Below, piece after piece: positions 45,887-56,448 of a DNA stretch of 64,000 nt; within the stretch, counting starts at the first letter, position 1, and every line of letters begins with the position of its first letter. Under the pieces are notes generated by a model. That model was not told the DNA's origin. It searched no databases and saw only the letters and a list, made by a program, of their open reading frames with translations. The stretch lies in the NCBI GenBank assembly GCA_025057155.1, contig JANWYD010000017.1, positions 50,339-114,338 on the forward strand, read 5' to 3'. Both the position numbers and the translations under genes were made by a program. The stretch is from Chloroflexaceae bacterium. Its GTDB lineage: Bacteria > Chloroflexota > Chloroflexia > Chloroflexales > Chloroflexaceae.

Positions 45887-47452
45887 CTACTGATACGAAC
45901 TGGTTGCCTTGAACTCCTTAATCGCCGCCTCCAGGGCGTTCTTCACCTCTTCAGAGGGGAACTTCCGGTCGAGGCGGTTATCGTAGATCAGCTTGCGCAC
46001 CTCAGGATGAGCCGAGCGCAGGAAGGCCAGGAAGTCATCGCGCCAGGCGGTGATGGCCGCCACCGGCACATCGTCGAGGTAGTTGTTGTTGGCGGCGTAG
46101 AGAATGGCCACCTGATCCTCGACGGCCATCGGATGGTACTGCGGCTGCTTGAGCAGTTCCTGGAGACGCTGGCCGCGTTCGATCTGCGCCTTGGTTGTCG
46201 GGTCCAGGTCGGAGGCGAACTGGGCAAAGGCGGCCAGATCGCGGAACTGAGCCAGTTCGCCCTTGAGTTTGCCAGCTACCGAGCGCATGGCGCGGGTCTG
46301 GGCCGAAGAACCGACGCGGCTGACCGAGATGCCCACGTTGAGGGCGGGGCGCTGCCCGGCGTTGAAGAGGTCAGGTTCCAGGTAGATCTGGCCGTCGGTG
46401 ATCGAAATAACATTCGTAGGGATGTACGCCGAGACATCATTGGCCTGGGTCTCAATCACCGGGAGGGCGGTCAGCGAGCCGCCGCCATAGTCTTCGTTCA
46501 GGCGCGCGGCGCGTTCGAGCAGGCGCGAGTGCAGGTAGAACACATCGCCGGGGTAGGCTTCGCGGCCGGGCGGGCGGCGCAGGAGCAGCGACACCTGACG
46601 ATAAGCGACGGCGTGCTTCGAGAGGTCATCGTAGACGATCAGCGCATCCTTGACCAGCTTCCCGTCAACCATGACGCCGTTTTCCATCACCTCTTCGCCC
46701 ATGGCGCAGCCGGCGTAGGGAGCGATGTACTGGAGCGCGGCGCTTTCTGAGGCGGTGGCCGAGACGACAATGGTATAGTCGAGCGCGCCGTACTTCTCCA
46801 GGATGCCCACCACCTGGGCCACCTGGGCGCGACGCTGGCCGATGGCCACGTAGATGCACACCATCCCCTGTCCTCTCTGGTTGAGGATGGTGTCCACAGC
46901 GACGGCGGTCTTGCCGGTCTGGCGGTCGCCGATAATTAGCTCGCGCTGGCCGCGGCCAATGGGAATGAGGGCGTCAATAGCCACGATGCCAGTCTGCACC
47001 GGCGTATCCACCGACTTGCGGGTGATCACGCCGGGAGCGATGCGCTCGATCTCGCGGTACCTGGTGACCGTGATCGGCCCCTTGCCGTCGAGGGGCTGGC
47101 CGAGAGGGTTGACCACGCGGCCGAGCAACTCCTGGCCAACGGGCACCGAGATCACCCGGCCGGTTGCGGTCACCATATCACCTTCCTCGATCGACTCGTA
47201 ATCGCCGAGGATAATCGCGCCCACGGTGTCTTCTTCCAGGTTGAGGGCGTAGCCAAAGATCGACTCGGGGCGGCCGGCTTTCGGCGGGAACTCGATCAAC
47301 TCCGAGGCGCGCACCTGGTCCAGGCCGGAGATGCGAGCCACACCGTCGCCCACGGCGACAACGGTGCCAACATTTACCTGGCGCGGCCGCAGATCAACCC
47401 CGGCGGTGATGCTCTGCCTGAGCCGGGAAAGCAACTCATTGGTCGTGGTCAT
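45887..47452 (-). CDS. atpA: F1Fo ATP synthase alpha subunit
   Basis: 521 aa. Walker [34 protein letters not shown], the alpha signature [17 protein letters not shown], and the C-terminal helical domain. ATG at 47452 ([13 protein letters not shown]); 5 extra upstream codons are possible but unsupported. It regulates F1 with the beta subunit. Confidence 0.98.
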   Translation of the reverse strand: MTTTNELLSRLRQSITAGVDLRPRQVNVGTVVAVGDGVARISGLDQVRASELIEFPPKAGRPESIFGYALNLEEDTVGAIILGDYESIEEGDMVTATGRVISVPVGQELLGRVVNPLGQPLDGKGPITVTRYREIERIAPGVITRKSVDTPVQTGIVAIDALIPIGRGQRELIIGDRQTGKTAVAVDTILNQRGQGMVCIYVAIGQRRAQVAQVVGILEKYGALDYTIVVSATASESAALQYIAPYAGCAMGEEVMENGVMVDGKLVKDALIVYDDLSKHAVAYRQVSLLLRRPPGREAYPGDVFYLHSRLLERAARLNEDYGGGSLTALPVIETQANDVSAYIPTNVISITDGQIYLEPDLFNAGQRPALNVGISVSRVGSSAQTRAMRSVAGKLKGELAQFRDLAAFAQFASDLDPTTKAQIERGQRLQELLKQPQYHPMAVEDQVAILYAANNNYLDDVPVAAITAWRDDFLAFLRSAHPEVRKLIYDNRLDRKFPSEEVKNALEAAIKEFKATSSYQ

Positions 47453-47547
47453 GGTGCGGCTCCACACATTAGGAATGAGAGCGCCGGCGCTGCGGCGGAG
47501 GAACGCGCAGAAGCGCCCACTGCCCGCCGGCCTGGCGCCGTGCTCCG

Positions 47548-48039
47548 TCAGCTATTCAGCATGCTCCGCTGTATCGCGCTCAAGCGCGTGCGCAGACTGT
47601 TATCCAGCACCTGGTCGCCAACGCGAATGATCAGCCCGCCGATAAGCGAGGGATCAACCTCAAACCTGACCGACACATCGGCGCCATAGCGTTGCCGCAG
47701 ATCGGCGGTGATGCGTTTGCGTTGCGCATCGCTCAGTTCAATGGCGCTGGTCACCGTCGCCTCAAGCTCTTTCGTGGGCGGGCCGGCGAGGTAAGTGGCG
47801 AACACCTCGGCAACCTCGCCGACGCGATCAAGCAAGCCTTCGCGAGCGAGGCCGAGGAGAAAATTGCGCACCTGCGGCAGCGCATTCCTGGGCAGGGCCG
47901 CGTCAATGCGCTGCGCCGCGTCGGCGGTGGTGACGCCAGCGAGCTTGGGCGCGGCGGCCCGCAACTGTTCCAGGGCCGTTTCCAGCAGCGATTCGTACAG
48001 GGTGCCAGCGATCGCCCTGGCGTCAACTGTTGTTGCCAT
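47548..48039 (-). CDS. atpH: F1Fo ATP synthase delta subunit
   Basis: 163 aa, slightly short for the family. The C-terminal signature is present: [27 protein letters not shown] followed by [29 protein letters not shown]. It forms the top of the peripheral stalk joining F1 to subunit b. Start at 48039; 50 bp downstream of atpF. Confidence 0.95.
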   Translation of the reverse strand: MATTVDARAIAGTLYESLLETALEQLRAAAPKLAGVTTADAAQRIDAALPRNALPQVRNFLLGLAREGLLDRVGEVAEVFATYLAGPPTKELEATVTSAIELSDAQRKRITADLRQRYGADVSVRFEVDPSLIGGLIIRVGDQVLDNSLRTRLSAIQRSMLNS

Positions 48040-48089
48040 CGTGATTCTCGATTAGCGGTCGTCGGGGCCAACGGCAACCAGGCGACCGG

Positions 48090-48584
48090 TCAGTTCTGGC
48101 GTCCGAGAGCGGCGAGCGATTCTTCTATTAGTTTATCATGTCCGGTCGCCTTCAGCTCGGCGTTGAGCACGCGGGTTGCCGTGAGCGTCACCAGTTCGAC
48201 GATCTCATCCTTGGCCTCGCGCAACATCTGGTTGCGCTCCTGCTCGGCCTGGGCGCGGGCCTCTTCGCGGATCCGCTCGGCCTCGCTGCGAGCCTGTTTG
48301 AGGATCTCAGCCTCCTGGGCCCTGGCGCGCTCCTGAGCCTGGGCGAGGATCTCAGCGGCCTCTTTGCGGGCTTTAGCAATTTCGGCGTCGTAGTCGCGCT
48401 TGGCCGAGGCCAGTTGCTGCCTGACCTGGTCGGCCTCGCGCAGGCTGGCTTCAATCCGGGCTGTGCGCTCGTTGAGGATCTTCTGCACAGGCTTATAGAG
48501 CAGCACCCAGAGCAACCCCACGATGACGCCAAAGTTGATCAACTGGGCGAGGAACAGGTTCAGGTTGATTCCTAATGCTTCCAC
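48090..48584 (-). CDS. atpF: F1Fo ATP synthase subunit b
   Basis: 164 aa. One N-terminal membrane helix ([22 protein letters not shown], about residues 8-29) followed by a long charged helix with heptad-like repeats of Arg, Glu and Ala, as expected for the peripheral stalk. A second b-type gene is not present, so a homodimer is likely. Confidence 0.96.
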   Translation of the reverse strand: MEALGINLNLFLAQLINFGVIVGLLWVLLYKPVQKILNERTARIEASLREADQVRQQLASAKRDYDAEIAKARKEAAEILAQAQERARAQEAEILKQARSEAERIREEARAQAEQERNQMLREAKDEIVELVTLTATRVLNAELKATGHDKLIEESLAALGRQN

Positions 48585-48610
48585 GCATCAACCTCCATTG
48601 GGGCGAGGGG

Positions 48611-48841
48611 TCACTGGATAACGCCAAAGGCGATCATAAAGGAGATCACCAGACCGAAAATCGCGAGCGCCTCGGTAAAGGCGATTCCGATGAACATGTA
48701 AGTGATGAGCGTATTTTCCATTTCGGGATTGCGGCCCATCGCCTGCAGGGCGCCTGCCACAATAATGCCGATGCCGATGCCGGGGCCGATGGCTGCCAGG
48801 CCGATGGCGAGCGCGGTGGCGATGAGATTCAAGCCTTCCAT
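48611..48841 (-). CDS. atpE: F1Fo ATP synthase subunit c
   Basis: 76 aa hairpin: helix 1 with the glycine-rich GPGIGIGIIVAGAL, the loop RNPE (37-40), and helix 2 with the proton-carrying Glu57 in GIAFTEALAIFG. The sodium-site pattern (Gln, Glu-Ser) is absent, so proton coupling is expected. The ring rotates against subunit a. Confidence 0.97.
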   Translation of the reverse strand: MEGLNLIATALAIGLAAIGPGIGIGIIVAGALQAMGRNPEMENTLITYMFIGIAFTEALAIFGLVISFMIAFGVIQ

Positions 48842-48911
48842 TGTCTCCGATCCTCCTGAAATCTACGCTGAACGCATCTCCTCAGAACGATGGTATGGCG
48901 GTCAGGTCGCC

Positions 48912-49889
48912 TCAATGGGCCTTGGAAGCGTCGGCGCCGCGTCCCCCCTCGCCGCCGTGATGCTCGTCGCCATGGCCGGTGGTGGCGATGCTCAGGAAGG
49001 CCATCGTGAGCAGGGCGAAGACCAGGGCCTGGATGAAGCCCACGAAGAGTTCGAAGCCGTAGATGGGCATCGGCAGCACCAGCGGCACCAGGAAGGTTAG
49101 CACTGCGATCAGCACTTCGCCGGCGAAGATGTTGCCGAAAAGACGAAGAGCCAGAGCGACAGGCTTGATCAGTTCGGAAATGAACTCAATAATGCCCACG
49201 AAGGACATAATGCCATTCAGATTGAAGAACTTGGAGAGATAACCGCCGAAGCCGAGGGTGCGAAAGCCCCAGTAGGTGAAGAAGACAAACGAGAGCAACC
49301 CCAGGGCGAAGGTAAAGTTCAAATCAGTGCTTGGCGGGCGCAGCCAGGGTATCAGCGTTGTGCCTTCGGGGCAGGTGGTGTAGGGATTATGCTTTTCGGC
49401 GGCCGCGGGGATGAGGGCGATCGAGCCGGCTTTTGGCCCCTCCTCGACCAGGGCCAGGCGCGCCGTTTCCTTATGCTCCTTGGCCATGCACGGCCCGATT
49501 GACGTGGCTCCGGGCGCCAGGCCGAGCCAGTTCGCGGTGAGCACGAAGAGGAAGATGGTGGCTACCAGGGGCCAGGCGCGATCAATGAATTTCGGGCTGA
49601 TATTCTTGAGGAGATTGTAGAGGGCCTCAAGAATGATCTCCATCACATTCTGCAGGCCGCGGGGCACCAGTTGCATATTGCGCGTCGCCAGCCAGGCCAG
49701 CACCACCAGGATGATGTCCACCACCAGCGCCGTAAACAGGGCATTGGTGACCTTGAAGCCGCCAATGCTGAAGAGTTTCTCCGCCGCCACTTCCACGTGC
49801 GGGTCGCCGCTGAAGAGAAAGAAGCGGCTCGCCACCGCCACGGCGAGCAGTACGATGGCAATGACAAGGAAGCGCATTCGTCCGGACAA
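48912..49889 (-). CDS. atpB: F1Fo ATP synthase subunit a
   Basis: 325 aa with about six membrane helices. The essential Arg lies in LIKPVALALRLFGNIFAGEV. A hydrophilic insert of roughly 60 residues (about 145-205, with SIGPCMAKEHKETARL) separates early helices. The C-terminus is His/Gly-rich (GHGDEHHGGEGG). The start is probably TTG at 49889, since GGAGGT lies 5 bases before it; the ATG 12 bases further in is too far from that site. First gene of atpBEFHAGDC. Confidence 0.93.
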   Translation of the reverse strand: MSGRMRFLVIAIVLLAVAVASRFFLFSGDPHVEVAAEKLFSIGGFKVTNALFTALVVDIILVVLAWLATRNMQLVPRGLQNVMEIILEALYNLLKNISPKFIDRAWPLVATIFLFVLTANWLGLAPGATSIGPCMAKEHKETARLALVEEGPKAGSIALIPAAAEKHNPYTTCPEGTTLIPWLRPPSTDLNFTFALGLLSFVFFTYWGFRTLGFGGYLSKFFNLNGIMSFVGIIEFISELIKPVALALRLFGNIFAGEVLIAVLTFLVPLVLPMPIYGFELFVGFIQALVFALLTMAFLSIATTGHGDEHHGGEGGRGADASKAH

Positions 49890-50119
49890 GGCTTACCTCC
49901 CTCTCAGGGCATCATCGCAGGCATGCCCGCAACCCGCGGCAACCGACATCTCCGTGGTGCGTGCCTGCCCTGGTGCGACCGTGGAACCCTGGCGCTACTC
50001 CTGGCGCGACCTGGCTTCGTTCCATTCTTCACAAATAGCATAGCATAGAATGGTCAAGCACACAAGTCCTCACCTGCGCGCCGTTATCTATATCTTGCGT
50101 CGGTTGTTTTCCGCGCGCG

Positions 50120-50148
50120 AGTATACCATAGGCTATCATTCAAGGCAA
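50120..50148 (-). promoter_or_regulatory. Putative promoter of the ATP synthase operon
   Basis: On the minus strand: TTGCCT (-35, 50148-50143), 17-bp spacer ending in TGG, then TATACT (-10, 50125-50120), which gives an extended -10 (TG-N-TATACT). It lies about 230 bp before the atpB start. Confidence 0.55.
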
Positions 50149-50345
50149 ACCCTACGCATCGCAAACCATGCGTTGCCGTTCCATCCGGGAGGATCTGGGA
50201 GAGCGCAGCCCTCTGAAGCGGTTGGTGGCGCCTGTTTGCGGGGAGGATCTGGGAGGGCGCAGCTCGCTCTGGTAGTTGGATGGGCATCGGAACACTCGCG
50301 TTCCCCGCGCCCCTGCCTGTGGGGAGGGTCCGCGAGGGCGGCGTC

Positions 50346-50419
50346 CTCTCAGGTGAGGGTCATCAGCGGATTCGGATGCCGACCCCCCTTCTGCCTGGAA
50401 AAACTTTACACCTGAGAGC
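50346..50419. repeat. Family B element, short copy
   Basis: CTCTCAGGTG (50346-50355) and CACCTGAGAG (50410-50419) are exact inverted ends; the right flank AAAACTTTACACCTGAGA matches the right end of the longer copy at 45557-45735. Confidence 0.6.
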
Positions 50420-50478
50420 GCCGCCCTTCGGGAAACCTCCTTTTGCATCCCATCGCTGTGGGCGAAGCCTCGGAGCGC

Positions 50479-51579
50479 CTAACGGGCAAAGGCGTCACGC
50501 AGTTCGCGGATGGCCCGCTTGGCGTTAATCCACACCGCGCCGATTTTGGAACTGGCGACCTTCTTATTGAACACCAGCACCAGCAGGAAGCGCTGCATCA
50601 CGTCAAAGCAGTACAGATCCACGTTGACGCCCTCATGGATGTAGACGCTCGTGGCATCATGCTCGCGCAACTGCCGAGCCACCTCACCGGTGGTGGAAAA
50701 GCCGGTAGAGAGCAGGGGCAGGACGATCATCATCGGCAGGTTCGTGGCGCTGCCCACCTCTACCAGGACCATGCCCGCCCGGTCGGTCAGCATCACGCTC
50801 TGGGCGCCCAGATCCTGGGAGAGCTGGCTCATCACCGAGCGAATGGCGCTGATGTTTTGCTCCGTCACCACCAGATTGCCGCCGCTGCTGCGCCAGGACG
50901 GGGAGGCGCTTTCGGCAGGCGCGGGGCGCGCGGGCGCCCGTTCCGCGGCGGCCTTGCTCCGCGCAGCCAGGCTGCCCCGTCCATACGAGGCCGGCGCGGA
51001 GGTCGCGTGGCGCTCAGAGAGCGGAGGCAGCACCACCCGGGCCGGCGTGATCTCTGGCCGGGAGCGCGGCTGGTCCTCCGGCGGGGCGGGTTGAGGTTGG
51101 TCCGCTGGCGGTTCCGGATCGGGCGGGATTGTTGCGGCGGGAGGTTCCGGATCAGGCGGAGGGAGGACGGTATCGGCATCTCGTTGCGCCTCAACCTCAA
51201 CCGTGTGCTCAGTCATGGCGGCCCCGGCCTGCAACACCGCCTGCAGAGCGGCGACAAGCTCCTCCGGCGCCAGCGGGCCGTGCAGGACGCGATGCACACC
51301 GACAGCCTCATCGAGGGGCGCGGCTTCTTCCTCTGACGCCTGGTAGAGAACCACCCGGGTTGGAACCTCGAAATGGGTTATGATTTCGGCGAGTTCTACT
51401 CCGCTCCTGTCAGGCAGGTCCACCTCGGCGATCAGCGCCTCAGGCGGTTGTTCCTGCAGTTCCCACAGGGCCTCATCGGCGGACTCGAAGAGTTGGACCG
51501 CAACGTCGTCGCCCAACTGTTGCGGCAGGTTCCGTAGTGCCGAGCTTGCTGCGGCCACTACCATCAGTCGGTAGGTCAT
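50479..51579 (-). CDS. Degenerate receiver fused to roadblock/LC7 domain
   Basis: 366 aa. The start at 51579 (MTYRLMVVAA) is chosen because the domain begins there. Residues 1-120 have the CheY-like fold pattern, but the acidic pocket is lost (VVAAASS at strand 1) and the phosphoacceptor Asp is Glu52 in ALIAEVDLP. A Pro/Glu-rich linker spans about 130-235. The C-terminal 120 residues form a roadblock/LC7 (MglB-like) domain: VMSQLSQDLGAQSVMLTDRAGMVLVEVG and FDVMQRFLLVLVFNKK. Roadblock proteins usually regulate small Ras-like GTPases; none is encoded here. Confidence 0.8.
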   Translation of the reverse strand: MTYRLMVVAAASSALRNLPQQLGDDVAVQLFESADEALWELQEQPPEALIAEVDLPDRSGVELAEIITHFEVPTRVVLYQASEEEAAPLDEAVGVHRVLHGPLAPEELVAALQAVLQAGAAMTEHTVEVEAQRDADTVLPPPDPEPPAATIPPDPEPPADQPQPAPPEDQPRSRPEITPARVVLPPLSERHATSAPASYGRGSLAARSKAAAERAPARPAPAESASPSWRSSGGNLVVTEQNISAIRSVMSQLSQDLGAQSVMLTDRAGMVLVEVGSATNLPMMIVLPLLSTGFSTTGEVARQLREHDATSVYIHEGVNVDLYCFDVMQRFLLVLVFNKKVASSKIGAVWINAKRAIRELRDAFAR

Positions 51580-51803
51580 TGCCTTGTTCTCACCGGCAAG
51601 CGTGTTCGTGAAACCTTTAGTCTGATTGCAAGAGTACTTTGCGGCCCACACCACGGCATCCCGCAGGGTTTTGCGGCCGTGAGCCAGTCTCCAGGCCTGT
51701 TGCGTTGGGCGCGATGCGCCTGGATGCCGGATAACTCCTAAGGCTGTATCGGCGCGGTCCGGTTTGTACTGTTGGTAGTATACCGTATCGGTGTTACAGA
51801 CCC

Positions 51804-54542
<2,739 letters not shown>

Positions 54543-54580
54543 AGGCTCCTCGACACGCGGGGCATACCTGGGCTTGTTGT

Positions 54581-54589
54581 ATTATAACA
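54581..54589 (-). promoter_or_regulatory. Extended -10 promoter element for valS
   Basis: On the minus strand TGTTATAAT, an extended -10 (TG-N-TATAAT), 38 bp before the valS start codon. No -35 hexamer is convincing. Confidence 0.5.
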
Positions 54590-54777
54590 TCCCCGCGACA
54601 GAGCGGACGCCAGTGTAGTGCGGTAAAGCCGCTCGCAACGGCGCGCGCAGACGAAACGTTTAGGGATTTTAGATTTTGGATTTTGGATTGTCGTAGATGA
54701 TTTTTCGATGTGATCGGGCGCTGATGGGCGTGCGGTTCATTCCACGGGAATGAACGACAGGGCCGCGCGTGCGGGAC

Positions 54778-55494
54778 TCACGGCGCCGGGGCCGGGCGCG
54801 GCTGAACGACGATCCGCCAGCAGGCGACATCGTCGAGGGGCACATTGGTGAAATGCACCAGGCCGGTATGGTCGGTTTCACCGCGGAAGCGTTGTTCGGC
54901 GGTCTCCAGGAACACCGTGCTGCCGGCCTGATCGAAGGGGTCGGCATCGGCCAGTTCGACGCAGATCCGTACCAGTCCCTGCTCGTCTTGCTCATCCGGC
55001 GCGAGCACCTCGACAGTGATGTGAGGGTCGTCATCGCTGCTCTGCGGCACGGTATAGGCATAGCGCAGGCGCAATCCGACGGCGCGGGCCAGGGCCGGGG
55101 GGCGCATGAGGGCCAGCAGTGGTTCGGAGAACTGGATGACAATCGTATCCAGAAAGCGGTCAACTGCCGATTGAACGCTGGAAGCCGCTGTGGCCAGCGC
55201 GCCCAGAGGCGCAGGCGGAGCGTGCAGGAAGCTCAGGTCTGGCGCCGGCGGCTCAGGGAAAGCGACCGGTTCGTAGCCGTAGAGCGGTTCCAGCGCGGAG
55301 AACAACGCCTCGGCTTCAACCCGACAACTGTCGCAGCGCGCCAGATGCGCCTCAACCTCCCGCAGCGCTGCCGTGAGCGGTTGCCCAAGCAGTACTGCGG
55401 TCACGTATTCGGGAAGGATCATCAGCGCATGAAGATGACGGACGGCGCTGTCGTTCCTCTCCCGATCATCACCATACCGGGCCTCAGGTTTCAT
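54778..55494 (-). CDS. zf-HC2 (anti-sigma-like) protein without membrane anchor
   Basis: 238 aa. Residues 45-62 carry the zinc-binding anti-sigma signature VEAHLARCDSCRVEAEA (His50, Cys54, Cys57). No membrane helix follows, unlike typical ZAS anti-sigma factors. The C-terminal half (about 130-238) is strand-rich with ITVEVLAPDEQDEQGLVRI and FLETAEQRFRGETDHTGLVHF, suggesting a beta-sandwich. It lies 78 bp after the ECF-like sigma gene on the same strand, so it is the natural candidate for its regulator. What the C-terminal domain binds is unknown. Confidence 0.7.
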   Translation of the reverse strand: MKPEARYGDDRERNDSAVRHLHALMILPEYVTAVLLGQPLTAALREVEAHLARCDSCRVEAEALFSALEPLYGYEPVAFPEPPAPDLSFLHAPPAPLGALATAASSVQSAVDRFLDTIVIQFSEPLLALMRPPALARAVGLRLRYAYTVPQSSDDDPHITVEVLAPDEQDEQGLVRICVELADADPFDQAGSTVFLETAEQRFRGETDHTGLVHFTNVPLDDVACWRIVVQPRPAPAP

Positions 55495-55572
55495 TCCGCG
55501 TATCCCTTCTCCGCCAATGTGGCAGATACAAGCAGTATCGAGAGGTTCCTTTTGCCCTTGCGAGTCCCACCC

Positions 55573-56376
55573 TCAACCTGAAGGGTTGCGCGAAGTCCAT
55601 TTCGCATCCAACCCCCAATCGTGCGCCAGTCGTTGCCAGGTCGGCGAGGCGCGCAACTGGTTCAGGCCCCGCGAGCGCAGCACATAGACGCTGGCGACCG
55701 GTCTGGCCAGGTACACGCTGATCGTCTCATCGTCGAGACCGGCGATAAACTTCAGCCAGACGGCTTCGAGTTGTTGCCGCGCGCGAGGTTGCTGGCGCAG
55801 CACCTCGTCAAAGCAGGCCCGCACCTGCTGGCTCAGGTCGGCGCGCATGGCGCTCTGTTCGGGATCGCTATGCTCGGCAGCGATCTGTCGCCGGTCCAGC
55901 ACATCCAGGGGCAGCGCCGCCAGTCTGGTCCACAAGGGGCGCAGGACATTGCGAAGTTCCAGGGCGGCAATGGCCAGAAAGGCGCCCGGCGTATGATAAC
56001 TGTCCAGCTTTCTCCAGATGCGCAGCAGGGTTTCATTCACGGCCTCGGCCCGCACGTCTGGCGCCAGATCGGGGCTTTCGCGAAAGGAAAGCCCGTACAC
56101 ATAGCGGTGCAACTCGGCGAATCCCAGGTCTTGCCGCTCGCGCCCCTCATCGCCGCGACACGCGCGGTAGAGGCAATGGCAGTACACGTTGATCGCTGCT
56201 CGCCACAGGTCTGTCACCTCGCCGCCCGCGACGCTGGCCTCGGTTCGTCGCGCGAACTCATCAACGCTGAGGAGTTGCCAGCCAAACCGTTGCATCACTG
56301 CGGTTACGGTCCGGCGACACTGCGTGCGCACATCGTTCTCGGTCACACCCTCATCGTCGAAGACGCCCTCGGTCAT
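55573..56376 (-). CDS. ECF-like RNA polymerase sigma factor
   Basis: 267 aa, longer than standard ECF factors (about 190) because of roughly 75 extra N-terminal residues and a long linker. Region 2-like segment: DVRAEAVNETLLRIWRKLDSYHTPGAFLAIAALELRNVL. Region 4-like segment: LEAVWLKFIAGLDDETISVYLARPVASVYVLRSRGLNQLRA. It lies between the HExxH-protein gene (72 bp upstream) and the zf-HC2 gene (78 bp downstream). It should direct RNA polymerase to a small regulon, perhaps including this locus. Weak ribosome site at 56376. Confidence 0.75.
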   Translation of the reverse strand: MTEGVFDDEGVTENDVRTQCRRTVTAVMQRFGWQLLSVDEFARRTEASVAGGEVTDLWRAAINVYCHCLYRACRGDEGRERQDLGFAELHRYVYGLSFRESPDLAPDVRAEAVNETLLRIWRKLDSYHTPGAFLAIAALELRNVLRPLWTRLAALPLDVLDRRQIAAEHSDPEQSAMRADLSQQVRACFDEVLRQQPRARQQLEAVWLKFIAGLDDETISVYLARPVASVYVLRSRGLNQLRASPTWQRLAHDWGLDAKWTSRNPSG

Positions 56377-56448
56377 GGGGAAAGAAACACCTTTTGCTAG
56401 GGCGTCGCGTTGCAGCGCAGGCCCGTCTTATCCTACGGGTCCGAGACA

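Larger units (their letters stand above)
49890..50478. other. Intergenic region upstream of atp operon
   Basis: About 589 bp between atpB and the roadblock gene (both minus strand). The atp promoter is near 50120-50148. Right of it are REP-like modules (GGGAGGATCTGGGAG at about 50187 and 50240, a GTTCCCC palindrome near 50287) and a short family B element (50346-50419). No gene is seen. Confidence 0.55.

Noticed and set aside
54543..54777. T-box or other leader element before valS
   Set aside because: No specifier-loop or antiterminator-like structure and no TGGN-type motif in a suitable place.
54669..55163. Minus-strand ORF overlapping the zf-HC2 gene
   Set aside because: Serine/arginine-rich shadow in another frame; the zf-HC2 frame has the recognisable motif.
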